From the NCBI RefSeq assembly GCF_024166365.1, contig NC_064830.1, forward strand, positions 94,418,968 through 94,482,967: a stretch of 64,000 nt of DNA, written 5' to 3'. Numbering within the stretch: position 1 is the first letter of the stretch; every line of letters starts with the position of its first letter. This stretch comes from Elephas maximus indicus. Lineage: Eukaryota > Chordata > Mammalia > Proboscidea > Elephantidae. The translations under genes were made by a program, and so were the position numbers. Shown in pieces: positions 26,801-41,800 of the stretch. Below the pieces are notes generated by a model. It did no database searches, had not been told where the DNA came from, and saw only the letters and a program-made list of their open reading frames with translations.

Positions 26801-29800
26801 ACAATTCCAAAATTAACTTCCTTTTTAAAACTCAATGAATCAAAGAGACTTCTTCCTTTGAAGCCTCAAGTTTAACAGGTGTGAATCGTTGTACAAGTAC
26901 CACTAGGACTGAAATTACTAATAGCAATATGAATATAACAGAATTTGTCCCAAATTCTGCACTCATTCCTTGCTGTAGTAAAAAAATTAACAATAGTGTA
27001 GAAAGTGGAACTATTTTAGAATCTGAAATTGTCACATCTACAGATACCACAAATAACAGAAATACAGATCCTGCTTTGAAAGAGGGCCAAGTGACTGTCA
27101 ACATCACAGCCAACCATTTGAAAATTTGTGTTGAGAACTTCTGGATGGTAAACAAACAAGGTTCTGTAGTCAGAATATATTTCTAGGGTACAAAGCTAAT
27201 GGTGAAAATTATAAGAGGGAGTGGCTACTGTAGTCTCCATCAGTTAGCTCTGTATATTGTTTTGTTTGCTAACTATTCAGTCCTAAATCATTTAATTCTT
27301 GATCTGCTACAGATGGATTTCGCAATTGGCGCAACTCCAGTATGATCGATAAACATGAAAACAGTTCAATTCACAGAGATTGTATGTTGTCATACTTAAA
27401 CCAAAGACATGGTCTTGGCTTAACTCATGAACTAGAAACACAAATGAGTGAAGAACGTCACTAATGAAAAGCTGTTTTGCAGTACATTGTTGCTGTCATT
27501 GTAACAATCACAGAATGCAGACTATCCTTTAGAAGAAGAAATGAAGTGTTCTGGGTCCTCATAAAATGGAAATTTGGGGGGTTTACTTGAACTTGATGCT
27601 CAGTTTGATCCATATTTAGGTCACAACTCCAAGTATGGTAACACAGGAAAGGGTGTCCCATCGTATATGTCTAAAACAATGTGTGAAGAATTAATAAATT
27701 TACTAAGTGAAAAAGTTGGATCAAGTATTTTCAGTGAAATAAGTATAGCTTGATGTTTCAGTCTGTAGATTCCACTCCTGCTCTTTCTCATACAGATTAG
27801 CTAAGTATTGTTTTAAGATACATATCTCCAACAGATGGAAAACCTGTCGAACGATTTATCACATTTACCACTTTAAAGTCACTGATGAAGAAATCGCAGA
27901 TCAGGTACTCTGCTATTTATGTGAAGTTTGCAAAACTGATTTTCCTAAGTGCTGAGGCCAGTCCCGTGACAATGCTGCCAACATATCAGGGTGTTATAAA
28001 GGTATGCAACAGAAAACTAGAGCGTAATGAATATGCCGTCTTCACACCACGTGCTACACATTCACTTAAGCTTGTAGAACGTAGCGTAGTAGATTCTTTG
28101 TCCAGAAGCAGATGATTTTTTTTTTCCTACTGTTCAGTTATTACACATTTTTTGCTGCCTCTATTCACTGATGGGCAGTTCTTAAAACATATTTAGGCAA
28201 TGATCAAGTATTAAAATGTCATTCTAATACATGTTGGGAAGTGCACGCTATAGCAACGAGTGCAAACCCTCAGATTCTAGGTTCCTTAGAAAATATTGCT
28301 GAAGACAAAGAGAAGCTGAAAACACTGCCACCAAAATTCAAACACTAGAGTATGTATTTACGTTGGTTACGTGATGATGCCTGGCACTCAATCTGCGGTG
28401 CTTTGTCAGACTCTTGGGCAGTCAGTCCCAAGTCCCCAGCACGAGACAGGCAGAGTTAGACTAAGAAGGCCTTGGAGGGGCTCCCATGCCTACCTTTGAG
28501 AGGGCCTGACATCAGCTAAAGAGCCAACAAATGTTTCCATAGAAGCTACATCTTGAAGAAGGTGGATTTGAAGACTTGCTGAAGGATGAGACAAGAGGTA
28601 AACTCTGCTGCCCTGTGAGTGCCAGGCTGCTCTCCCTTACGCAGACAATGCATGCCAGCTTGTGTGGGGCAGGCATTGTGCCAGGCACTGAGGGAGTGAG
28701 CTTTCAAAGAGGCAACCTGTGCCTTCAAAGGGGTTAACATCAGGTTTGGGAAGGTCAGGCTCTGTGGAAAATTACCAGGGGACAGGAGGAGCCATGAATT
28801 AGGAGGAGAGACTTGGGTTGAAATCCTGACCCTGCCACCAAATAGGCCTGTGACTGGACAAGCCATGCCCCTCTGTCAAATGTTAGATCTCTTTTTTATC
28901 TGGAAATGTCCTAATTTCGCCTGAGAGACAGTTTTGCTGGATATACAATTCTTGGTTGGCAATTTTTTTTCCTTCAAGGCTTTATATATATCATCCCATT
29001 GCCTTCTTGCCTGCATGGTTTCTGCTGAGTAGTCCAAGCTTAGTCTTATTGACTCTCCTCTGTAGGTGACTTTTCATTTATCCCTAGCTGCTCTTAAAAT
29101 TCTCTTTATCTTTGGTTTTGGCAAGTTTGATTATGTCTTGGTTACTTTCTTTTGGGATCTACCTTGTGTGGGGTTCGATGGGCATCTTGGATAGACTATT
29201 CTCATCTTTCATAACATCAGGGAAGTTTTCTGCCAACAAATTTCAACAATTCTTTCTGTATTTTCTGTTATCTACCCCTGTTCTGGTACTCCAATCACTC
29301 GTAGGTTATTTCTCTTGATAGAGTCCCATATAATTCTTATAGTTTCTTCATTTTTTAAAATTCTTTTATCTGATTTTTCCTCAAATATGTTGGTGTCAAG
29401 TGCTTTACCTTCAATTTCCCTAATTCTGACTTCCGTTGCCTCAATTCTGCTCCTATGACTTTCTATTGAGTTATCTAATTCTGAAATTTTACTGTTAATC
29501 TTCTGAATTTCTGTTTGCTGTCTCTCTATGGATTCTTGCAGACTATTAAATTTGTCATTATGCTGTTCTCTAGCCTTCTTAAGTTCCTCTAAATGCTATG
29601 TCTGTGCGCTCCTTGGCTTGTTCAGCATTTTGCCTGATCTCTTTCCTGATCTCTTGAAGGGCTCTGTATATTCTTTTGTATTCTTCCTCTGATAGTTCCA
29701 GAAAGCTCTCTTCATCAGGAAGATTTCTTGATTCTTTGTTGTGGGAGCTTGCTGAAGCCAACATGGTCTGCCTGTTTATGTGATTTGATACTGACCGTCG

Positions 29801-32800
29801 TCTCCGAGCCATCAATAAGTTATTGTATTTGTTTTATGTTTCCTTACTGTGTCCTAGCTTCTTGTTTTGTTTCGGTATGCCCAAATAGGCTGCTTGAGTG
29901 AGCTAGTTTGATTACTGGTGCCTTTGATGCTCTAATGTCTTGTCAGCAAGTGGTTAGGGCTGATACTAGGTATACGAGCCCAGGAGTCCACTTACTTTTC
30001 TTGTATGGATTTAGCTGAGGTGTCCAGGTAGTTGGTCACCAAGTGTGTGGTGCAGGCACAGGTATCTGGCTACAGTAGGGGGTCACACACTAAGCAAGGC
30101 AGGGGACTGACAACCACCCGAGTGTCTGTGAGGAAAGTGTGTCCCTGTTCCCTAGTGGGTGGGTTTTGCAGCCGGGCTATGTGTAACCAATGCTGTTGGC
30201 TGTAAGGACTGAGAGGCACCACTTATCCTTGGACCCCTGTCGAGGGTGTCTAGGTGGAGTGGGTGAAGCCACCAGTCCTCAGGCCCCTGATGTAAGTAGG
30301 TGAGGACCCTGGCTTAATAGGCAGAGTGGTGTCAAATGTTACAAACTTGCCTCTCCACCATATAGCTGAAACAGTTAAAGTTAGGCTTCAGGTATATACC
30401 CTACAGTACTGTGCTAATAAGGGCCTACGCTGCTGAAATGGGCCCACACAGGTCTATGCAGGGGTAAGAGGCATTCAAAGTCCATGGACCACTTATGCCT
30501 GTGCCTAGGCAAAGGAGCTGTTTCTGCCCTGAGTTCCCAACTCAGGGGAGCTGGCAGATTATTTTTTCCCCGTTTGTTAATTTATTTCTCCTCCAAGGCC
30601 AGAAGAATGGCTCAGAGTACGCAACAGGTCTTACTTCCAGCCCAGGGAAAGGAGCTATCACTGAAGCTGGCTCAGGACCAGTGCAGAGAGGGGAGGGATC
30701 AATTAAATGGGAGACAGTTTTTTCCTAAGGGGTGTTTTTTGGTCTGCATGATAGGTTAGACACAAGTGATTATCTTATGCCGAGGAGGCCAGTTTTCACT
30801 GATTCTGAAGGCATGAGTGGACTCTTCACCGCTCAGTCTCTCCCAATGTGGCAAATGCACCCCGAATGCCAATACCTGCCTCATGGCACTCACGCCAGAG
30901 GATCCAGCCTGCAGGGTGCCAGTTCCCACTGAGTCAGGTCTGGCAACTCCTTGCTGCTTCTGAACCATCTCTCCCTCCCCATGCTGCTCAGTTTGATTCC
31001 TCAACTTTGCCTTTGATGTTCAGGGCTCCTAGACTGTCATATACAATTGATTCACTTGTTTTTTCAGGTCTCTGTTGTAAGAGGGACCACCAGAAGCGTC
31101 TGACTACTCGGCCATCTCGCCCCGCCTCCTCAGATCTCTTTTATTTAAAACTCCACATCTCGAACTCTACAGCCTCTCTCAGTGCCTTCCGTGGCACTTG
31201 GAACTTTGCTAACATTCCAGAAAAGAAAGTGTTCTCTGAAAGATCGAAGCTGTTTTCATTACTCTGTGATTTCAAAGACACCCCAGGTGGCACATGATAA
31301 GACCAAAGGAATGAATCAGATGGTATATGACACAGGAGCTCAAAGGGAGCAGGTGCGTATAGCAGAAGAAACCAGGAAAGGCTTCTCGCTTCTCAGAGGC
31401 TGAAAATGGCTCCCAAGAGAGAAAGCCACAGAACCCAGGCTGCCTAGGGCCTTCTGGATGAAGACTATGCTGATGGTGAGCTCAGCTTTGGCAGCCCAGA
31501 TGGGTGGGTGGGTGGGCTGGAGGGCCTTGGTCTGGCCTCCTGCCACATCTGCACAGAGCAGGAACACCACGCTGGCTGGCTCTGGGAGAGGAGGGGAGAC
31601 CTCAGGCAAGTCCAGCTGAAACACTATAAGATGGACACAGTGTGCAAAGGCTTCTCTCAGAAGCATGAGCACTTCTGAAGGCCCAGCTTTGGTCTCTTCT
31701 TTAGCTTCGGCCCAAGAGGGAAAGGAAAAACTCTCCCACCCTATCCCCTCGGCTCCAGAGATAATGTCCAAGGGCCTGGGCAGGCAGCAGTCCATGAGAG
31801 GAAGGGAAACCCAAGAAGACTGAGGAGGATTCTGTGCCTCCAGGTCACTGCCCCAACACAGTAAAGTTTCTTTATGGTTAGACCTGGGGAGCAGCTAAGA
31901 TACTTCCTCCCCATCCCCAAAGCCCTGCTGCCAAGCTCAGAGAAGCAGAGCTCACCTGGTCAGGCAGAGTAAGTTCATACCTCCCAAGTGCTCTGACTGG
32001 CTTCACCCCACCTGAGAACTTCAGACCTGATCTTTCACAGGTGAAGGAGTCAGTGACTGGGGCTTCCCTAGTTTCCAGTCCAAAATCCCTTCTTTCAGAA
32101 TCCACGTTGGCCGTTCCTCTGCAGGCTGCAAACTCATGACCAAAGGGGACCCCAGCACCCACACTCAGCCATGCCTGCTCCCCCACTGGAGATGCTTTGG
32201 GGAACTAACCCCCGAGGAACATCCCCAACTCTGCTGGCCAACTCTACACAGCACTCTCTTCCACATCTCCAGAGCGTGTCCCTGCCCAGGAAGAAGTTCC
32301 ATCCACACTCAAGAATGTGTGCCAGGTGTCCCCTTGCCCGAAGGCCATCAACACAATCTGCCGCTACAGACGTTTTCTGGGACTGACCTTCTCAGGGTGG
32401 GCTCCTCCTGCGGAGATGAGTATGTACACCCCATGGTTTCTCACTCCCAACTCCCGGACTTATAGGAAAAAAAAGGCTAAAGCTCTCTCCTGGAAACCAG
32501 CAGGGAGCCTGTGCGTAGAAAGTCCTGCTCCGTCATCCTTCACTCAGTTCTTGTGGGGCAGAGGCAGACTAGGCTTCTGAACTCAGAAAGTGCTCCTGGA
32601 CAACCTCAAGTCCTCTCGGACTCTCCTCCAAGCCCCTGGCTGCATCTGTCCCCACAAGCCTGAGAACACTGCAACATCTGGCAGTTCCAGCAGGGAAGAA
32701 TCAAGACTCAAGAGGGAAACCTCCCATGATCCCCTGCAGTTTGGGCCCCCGCCCCTCCTCCTTCTGTATGGACCGAGGGAAGGAGAAAACCTTTCCAACT

Positions 32801-35800
32801 CTGACACGGGTCTCCTTGGTAACTGTTTATATCAGAGCCCTTCTTCCCATACCCTCCCCCTTTCCCATTCAAAAAAAAAAAGGAAGTCACGTCGGCTGAA
32901 TACAGCTCTTCTGGATACTGAAATGCAGTTGTGCAGGTTGCTATGGCAGGGCTATTTCTGCATAAAGAAAGCCCACATTGATCCTGCCACCAGAGCGCCT
33001 CAGGATCACATTAAATTAGATCTGGTTCCCGTCTTCCTCCACACAAAGACACTGTGGTCCAACAGGGCCAGAGACACTGGGTGCAGCACAGCAGCCCTGT
33101 CTAGCCCGGTCCACTGTAAGCTCACTGTGTGCCATCAAACAAAGGCATCTTGCGCTCTCATCACGCACAAGGGGAGTGCTCCCAAAGTTCCATTTGCTGC
33201 TGAGATGTTCTGCCTTCAGAGGCATCTGTTCAAAGACTCTCAAGCACAAAAATTATCAGAAAGCCTAAGTATCCGTGCAGAGAAGCAGCTGGCCCAGGCC
33301 TGGAGTTCAGAGACCACATGGCCTGGAATGGAGCACAAAAGGTTCCAATTAGGGCTCTACACTTCTAAACTGGGAGCAGGAGTCTCTCTGGTTCAGGCTT
33401 TGGAAGTCAATCTCAGTCCACCATGTGGGGAAAACGAAAGTGGGATGTGCAAAAGTACTGAGTCATTTGGACAAAGATGAACCAAAATGCCCCGGATGTG
33501 ATTCATTTGGTTTCTAGAACCAAGCAACACTGAGAAGGATTTCTGGAAACTCATATCAAGCTTTCTGCAAAGTGGAACTAATTTCTTCTGGGACTTGCCC
33601 CTGCCATTGGCAATACATGGGGAAGTTGCTTTTGAACAGCGCCTTCCAGAGCCTTGCATCTGGCGGCCAAGTTCCCCATTCCTCAGGGTAACAGGGCATC
33701 AAGGTCACAGAGAGAGGATAAGAGCAGAGACACAGCTATGCGGACGGCAGGCAGAGATGCGGGGGCGGGGGGAGGGACGGCCTGCAGCAGGATGGAGACT
33801 GCTCTAGGGCCTCTACAAAAGGAAGATGCCTCCCATTCAGCTGAGCACCCACTTTTCACACTTTCAGTCACAGAGCCTTTGGCAGAAGGTGAATGGTCTT
33901 AAAGAACTGCCCTTGGGGAAAACAGAGTGATTCACTGGAGGCTATATAAAAAACAACATGGACACAATTGCCCTGCTATCATGTGAAATCCAAAGGGAAA
34001 AGGAAAAGCGGGCAAGTGAGGATAATGACAAGAAGCAAGGCGGGGTGTTTGACGAGAGTAAGAGTAGATGTTTGGAGAAGACAATCCCTGGGTTGAAATC
34101 CTAGTTCTAGCACTTACTAGCTATGCAATCTTGGGCAAGCTGCTCAACCTCTCCTTGAATTAGCTTTGCCATTTGTCAAATGGAATAAGACCATCCCATT
34201 CAATGGGCTGTTGAGGACCAAAGAATTATGTAAACGAAGTGTTAGCACAGAATTCTTCCTCCAAACTTTTTAACCTGTTTTACTGGTGCCCTGCTCCCAT
34301 CATTTCATCCTCCTGCTGTAACTCAATGTCGACTCCTGCCAAGTCAATGGCAACGGGCTTCTGGCCGATTTTCTTGCGCCCAGACCAGCTCCCTCCAATT
34401 CAACCCTCATACTGTTCTTCAAGGACCACTCTCAGGACCCTGCCCTGGTACACAGTCCTTCACTAGCTCCCTGTTAAAAAAAAAAATCTCCACCCAGAGG
34501 AAGGCCACTGAGGTGCTCCAAGGTCCATCCCCTGGCCTCCTCTCTGCTGTCTCAGCTCCTGTCCTTCCCTGACTGCCTGCTGACCTATAACCTGGCTCTC
34601 CCAAGAAACATCTTTCCCAGAGCAGGGCTTGCTTTCCCTTACCTCTGAGCTTTTGCACACATAGCAGCTCCTTCCATTGGAAGCCCTTCCCCAAATTCCT
34701 ATTCAGTCTCCCAGACTCAGTTCAGGGACACCTTTATCTCTGACATACCCTGCGGGGGAGTTCCCCTCCTCTTCATTTCCACCACCCCCGGGCTGTGGGA
34801 GCACTCTTCACATTGTACCAAGCTCATTTCCCCCAATTGCATGGGAGCCCAACGAGGTCAAGAGGGGGACTAATGCTCAGCTCTGCACTGCTTTTCCTAG
34901 ATGGGCCATGTTTGACGTTTCAGGCACTGGCCAGAATGGCAAAAACAATCCCAATCTAAACAAGAAACAGGGAAGGAAGAAGAGGCAGGTGGCATTTCAC
35001 TCAGGAGTCAGGTGGCAGCAGAAAGCCCAGTCCTGTGCTTGCAGAGCGCATAAGTATCCTGAGCCAATGTTCGCGGCTGGGTGGTAGGGGGCTTTAGGCA
35101 CTGTTCTCTCTCCATATCCACAGAGGCCTTCTCAAGTGTTTTCCTCTTTGTAAAATTCATTTGTGTTTCTATTTTCATGTTTGGTGGAGCCAAGGACCTC
35201 TCTATAGAGGAAGTGACCTTGAATTGGATGTGGCAAGAGCCATAGCTCACTGTCCATCTGTTGGCAGTCAGAGATAAAAATAGACATTAATGATGACCTG
35301 CAGCCTTGACTCCTGGCTTTCATGTTGAGAGTGAGCCCCCTAAATAGAGGCCACTTAAGAAACGTGGGCCAAATCCTCTCATTTTTTTTTAAAAGAAGCT
35401 ATAAATCTGTGTATATGAAATTGCCAGACTTTCAATGTTTTAATTAAAAAAAAATTTTTTTTTTTTTAAAATAAAAACCTGTGTAAGCCAAGCATAGCCA
35501 GTGGGCCACGGTTTTCCCTAGAGGCAGTCATACATACAGATCTACCCATTACCAACCCACTGCCGTCGAGTAGATTCCGACTCAGAGCGACCCTATAGGA
35601 CAGAATAGAACTGCCCCATAGAGTTTCCAAGGAGCGCCTGGGGGATTCGAACTGCCGACCCTTTGGTTAGCAGCCATAGCACTTAACCACTACGCCACCA
35701 GGGTTTCCCATACAGATCTAGCATTTATCAATTTATTACTAATGTTGTTATGTGCTAGTGAGTCAGTTCCAACTCACTGAGACCCTACGTACAACAGAAT

Positions 35801-38800
35801 GAAATACCGCCTATTCCCGCACCATCCTCATAATCGTTGTTATGCTTGAGGCCATTGTTGCAGCCACTGTATCAATCCATGTGGTTGAGGGTCTTCATCT
35901 TTTTTGCTGACCCTCTGCTTTACCAAGCATGCTGTCCCCTTCCCCGGGGACTGGTCCCTGCTGAAAACACGTCCAAAGTATGTGAGATGAAGTCTTGCCA
36001 TCTTTGCTTCTAAAGAGCACTCTGGCTGTATGTCTTCCAAGACAGATTTGTTCATTCTTCTGGTAGTCCATTCAATATTCTTTGCCAACAACATAATTCA
36101 AAGGCATCAATTCTTCTTTTGTCTTCTATTCATTGTCCAGCTTTCGCATGCATATGAGGTAACTGAAAATACCATGACTTGGGTCAGGTGCACCTTAGTC
36201 CTCAAAGTAACATCTTTGCTTTTTAACACTTTAAAGAGGTCTTTTGTACCAGTTTTGTGCGATGCAATGTGTCGTCTGATTTCTTGACTGCTGCTTTCAT
36301 ACGCCTTGATTGTGGATCCAAGTAAAATGAAATCCTCGACAACTTCGATCTTTTCTTTGTTGTTCATGATGTTGTTTACTGGTCCAGCTGTGAAGACCGT
36401 AATCCATACTGAAGGCTGCAGTCTTTGATCTTCATCAATAAGTGCTTCCAGTCCTCTTCACTTTCAGCAAGCAAGGTTGTGTCATTTGTATATCGCGGGT
36501 TGTTAATGAATCTTCCTCCAGTCCGGGTGCCGTGTTCTTCTTCATTAGTCCAGCTTCTCTGATTATTTGCTCAGCATACAGACTAATTATGGTGAAAGGA
36601 TACAACTCCGGTACATACCTTTCCTTATTTTAAACCACACAGTATCCCCTTGTTCTGTCCGAATGACTGCTTCTTGATCTATGTACAGGTTCCTCACGCG
36701 CACAAGTAAGTGCTCTGGAATCCCCATTCTTCATAATGGTATCCACGATTTGTTATGATCCACATAGTCAAATGCTCTTGCATAGTCAATAAAATACAGG
36801 TAAACCTCTTTCTGGTATTCTCTGCTTTCAGCCAGGATCCATCTCATATAAGCAATGATATTCCTGGTTCCACGGCCTCTTCTGAATCTGGCTTGAATTT
36901 CTGGTAGTTCCCTATCAATGAGCTGCTGCAACCGTTTTTGAATTATCTTCAGCAAAATTTTATTTGTGTGTGATCTTAACGATACTGTTCAATAATTTCC
37001 GCATCCTGTTGGATCGCCTTTCTTTGGAATGGGCACAAATACGGATTTCTTCCAGTCAGTTGGCCAGGCAGCTGTTTTCCAAATTTCTTGGTAGAGACGA
37101 GTGAGCGCTTCTAGCGCTATGCCCATTTGTTGAAACATCTCAATTGGTATTCCATCAATTCCTGGAGCTTGTTTCTTGCCAACGCCTTCAGTGGACTTTG
37201 GACTTCTTTCTTCAGTACCATCTGTTTTTGATCATACGCTACCTCCTGAAATGGCTGAAGGTCAACCAATGCTTTTTGGTACACTGACTGTGTATTCCTT
37301 CCATCTTCTTTTGATGCTTCCTGCATTATTTAATATTTTCCCCATGGAATCCTTCAATATCGCAACTCAAGGCTTGAATTTTCTCTTCAGTTCTTTCAGC
37401 TTAAGAAACACCAACTGTGTCCTTCCCTTTTGGTTTTCTAACTCTAATAGTAGCACTTATTAATTTATTAATCCAACAGCCATTCTGAGTATCTTCACTC
37501 TGACAGGAACGGGATGCCATTTCTGCACCATGGGAGGCAGAAAGGTAAACAAATTCCAGTTCAACAAGAGGAGTGCTACATGCAGAGTGCTGTATTACAT
37601 ACGTGAGCGAAGTGCTGTGGAGACACAGAGGAGCCCAGGGCTGCAGCCTCCCGTGGGAACCATGACTTCGCGCTCTCTTAGATGAGGAGCTGCCCTGCTG
37701 TGGAAGGAGCTGTCCAGAGGTACAAGCTGAGTGAATGTGGCTGAATGAGTGGGAGTGGACAGGAAAGAGGCATTTTATTTATTTAGTTTTTTAAAATTAC
37801 GAGACCTTGTGCTGCTTATAACTGCTCCTCTCTAACAAGTCTTTAATTGCTACTAAAAAGAGTTCAAAAGACCTCTCCCAGGGGGATAAAACCATGTTTG
37901 TGGACTGGAAAGCTGTACATTGTAAAAATGTCAACTTTCTCCAAATTAATTTATAAATTCAATCCAATCCCAACTAAAATCCTGGTAGGGTTTTATTTGG
38001 GGGGGGGGGCAGGAGGAGTATTGACAAGCTAATTCTAAAATTTATATGAAAATGTCAAGAGCCAAAAAAAGATAAGGAAATCTTAAAAGAGAAGAACAGA
38101 GCTGGACTTAGACTACCAGATATCAAGACAAGAGCTACTATAAAAATAGAAAATAGTGTGGTATTGGTAAAAGGAAGGAAAATAGATCAATAGGCCTGTA
38201 CATATTTAGTCACCTAATTTATATCAACAGCGACAATGAAGTGCAGTGAGAACAGAATGACCTTTATCAATAAGTGGTGCTGGGTCAACAGGGATAGCCA
38301 CGAGAAAAAAAAATGAATCTTGAACCCTACTTCACACAATATGCCATATCCTCTGAAGTAGGGTAGGTAGATTGCTACAGTGGATTAATTACTTTTGTGT
38401 GTGGCCTTTCTAGCCATGGTCCTGTAACTCCCATCCAGGTGACTGTGTGATATGGTAATTGTGGCCTACCAAGGGGATTGGTCAGAGAGCCAATTCTAGA
38501 ACAGAGAAGAGGAGCCCACCACCGCCAAGCAGCAGGAGACCAGGGTGGTGGGCTTCTCAGCCCAAGAAGAGAGAAAGCTGAGTGCCTTTGGGCAGAGACT
38601 GAGGGCCAGGGAGAGGTGTGCCTGCGAGCACGGCTGGGGAGAGCCTACCCTGATGGAAGAACTGTATTCTAAGTGTTCTTGAGCCTGAACTGTAACTGTT
38701 ACTTCCCTAATAAACCCCGTAATTGTGAGTATGGTCTGTGAGTTCTGTGTGGCCATTGCAATGAATTATCGAACCCAGTAGAGAGTGCAGTGGGAGGGAT

Positions 38801-41800
38801 GGTTTGGTGTTAGAATTAGTAAAGTCGACAGAGAGAGGAGGCATATCTTTCTTCTGCCTCATGGAAATCAGCCTTGGGCTGTTGCTCTTGATTCTCCTTT
38901 CCCTTTGTGAAGTAAGAGGAGGTCAGACACTGCCTCCAAGCTATTTTTACAACTGTAGATTTAAGTATGAAAGTTAAAAAACAATGAAACTTTTAGAATA
39001 CAACATAAAAGAACATCTTCATGACCTTGAGATTAATGTATTTTTTTAAACCAGTCACAAAAGCATTAACCATAGAGAAAAGGCTGACAAACTGGACTTA
39101 ATTTAAATCAAGAACTTCTCATCACCAAAAGACACCATGAAGAGAATAAAAAAGCAAGCTACAGAGGGGAGAAGATATTTGCAATATATTTATCTGACAA
39201 AAGACTTGTATCTAGAATATAAAGAATTCTGGCAAATAAGAAGAAAGATAACCCAATAGAAAAATGGGCAAAAGACTTGAACAAGAACTTTCACAAAGTT
39301 AGGTATTTAAACGGCCAATAAACAGATGAAAAGCTGTACAACTTCATCAGTCATCACAGACATGCAAATTAAAACAAGATACCACTACATGTCCATTGGA
39401 ATGGCAAAATAAAAAGTTCACAATAGGTGTTCCTGCGGATGTGAAGCAACTGAAACTCATGCACTACTGGTGGGATTGTGATTGGTACAACCACTTTGGA
39501 AAACTGTTGAGTAGTGCTTAATAAAGCTGACTACAAACCTTCCTTATTAACCACTGGAGCCCTGGTAACGCAGTGGTTGAGAGCTTGGCTGCTATCCAAA
39601 AGGTCGGCAATTTGAGTCCACCAGCTGCTCCTTGGAAACCCTATGGGGCAATTCAACTCTGTCCTATAGGGTTGTTATGAGTCGGAATCAACTTGACAGC
39701 ATCAGTGATGGGTATTAACTGCCAATCCCACTTCAAAGTACACACCTAACAGACATATGTCCGTATCTGAACCAAACGATATATACTAGGATGTTCCCAG
39801 CAGCACTATATGTAATAGCCCCAGACTGGAAACAGTCTAAAGGTCCATCATCATTAAAATGAACAAATTGTGGTTTACTCACACAATGGAATACTGAAGC
39901 ATGAGAATGAAAGACCTACAACTACAGACAATACAGATAAATTTCATAAACTTCGTTGAGAAAGAAGCAAATACAAAACAATACACTTTTTATTATTTCA
40001 TTTGTTAAAAGTAATGAAGTTAAAAAACAGATTAATCTATGTTATCAGATTAGGAGAGTGGCTAACCTTCAGGCGGGTGGTGTCAATGGAAGGGGGTTTC
40101 TGATGTACTCGTAATGATCTATTTCTGGACCTGGGTGCTGGTTATATGCATATGTATATTTTGTGAAAAATAATTAAGCTGTGCACCTAGGCTTTGTGTA
40201 CTTTTATGTATATATGTTACATACTTAAATACAAAGTTTACAAAGGAACACAAATGCAACCTTCCAGGAAATGACGTTCTCTGCTAAGCCCTTCCCAGTC
40301 TCTTGCTTCTCATCTCTCCAAGTCCTCCCTGAGGACCAGAGGAAGGAGTACTAAGTAGACTAACTACAGCTCACCCTTAAAAAAATTCTGACTTCACTGT
40401 TCCCACATGCCTCAGAGACACCGACAAACTCCACATCCCAGACTATCCTTCTCCTTCCCACACCTGCCCCTGCAACTGTCCCGCCCTGCTTCTCCACCCC
40501 CAGCCAGGCCTCCAGGTCCCATCAATTGTGCCTTCATTGCACTTCCCCCCTCAGTATCCTCTTCTTAGGCCTCATCAGCTCTCATTAGGCCGTTTCCCAG
40601 AACAGCCCCTCAACCTGTGACTTCTCTGCAGTCCTTCTCCTGCAGAGTCTGTACGGCACCATTTTAATACTGGGGTCTGATCACATCACTGCTCTAGAAA
40701 ACACAATCCACACCCCTAAGGATGCATTCAGGGCCCCTTCCAATCAGGTTCCATCCACATTTTCCATATCTCCGACCCTCCACCCCATCCCAAACACATA
40801 CCTTTACAACCTTACCAAACTGAGCCCTGCAGCTCCCAACACACCCCAAGGTCTTTATCGCCTCTGCACCTAAAATACACGATCTCAGCCTGTCAAAATC
40901 CTACTTAACTTTCAAGGCTCAACACAAATGTCACCTCCTCCCTGAAGCCTTCCTCAACCCCAAGTCAGAATCCATCACTTTCTCCTGTGCTTCCCTGACT
41001 CTGTTCACACATTTCTATTCCAACATGGCACCGGATGAATCTATTTACTTGGCTGTCCTTCCCACGAGACACGAAGGCAGGAGTTCCATTTTACTGATTT
41101 ATCACAACGGTCTGGCACAAAGTACATAAATCTTTGTCTAATCTGATGGTTCCCAAATGTTATTTTAACCTGGATTTGGAACATCACCCCCCATGCCCCG
41201 CCCCTTTTTACTAGACAGGCTGGGGAGAGACCCAGTGCATGTTTCATCTGCTTTTTTTGTCAACATTCCCGTTCTGCCCGGACAGAGTGTTGAAGGCAAA
41301 ATTGACTTTGATTGGTGTATTAAACCCTCTCTCACTCCCACCCTCAAGGGCAAGACCTGTCCCAGTGCTCTCCCGGACTGATGCTGATCTGGGTCAGAGG
41401 GTAAGTGCTCCAGGATGCTGCACAGGTGGCATCTTGATTAGTCACACGGTCACTGGCAGCCAAGAGAGCACCCTGGCTCCTGAGGTTCTGAATGCCAAAT
41501 CTACTTTGCACTCGGGAACTCCTCTTGGGTCCACTGTACCTACCAGTCTAAGGATAAGACAGCACAGACAGGCTTTCTGTGCTTCTCTGCTGTTCAAAGT
41601 GCCTGCTGGTCAGACAATAGTTGGCCCCACTGGTTTGGTTTTTTTAAAAAAATATCCATGCCCAAAGGTTTCATGCTCATTAGCACATGCGCACACACAT
41701 ACATATACACATGTGTGTGACTAAGGCTGTAAAAGATCTTAAAACCTCAATTCTAGAATCTATCAGAAAGCAGAGTAGGTCCTCAGTTTCTGATGTAGCC

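Noticed and set aside
32590-33480. The longest open frame of the window, 296 codons on the plus strand
   Set aside because: It opens at GTG, not ATG; the first internal ATG leaves about 186 codons. The protein has low complexity and no family resemblance, and the segment is an intron of POR with no splice structure on that strand. I treat it as chance.
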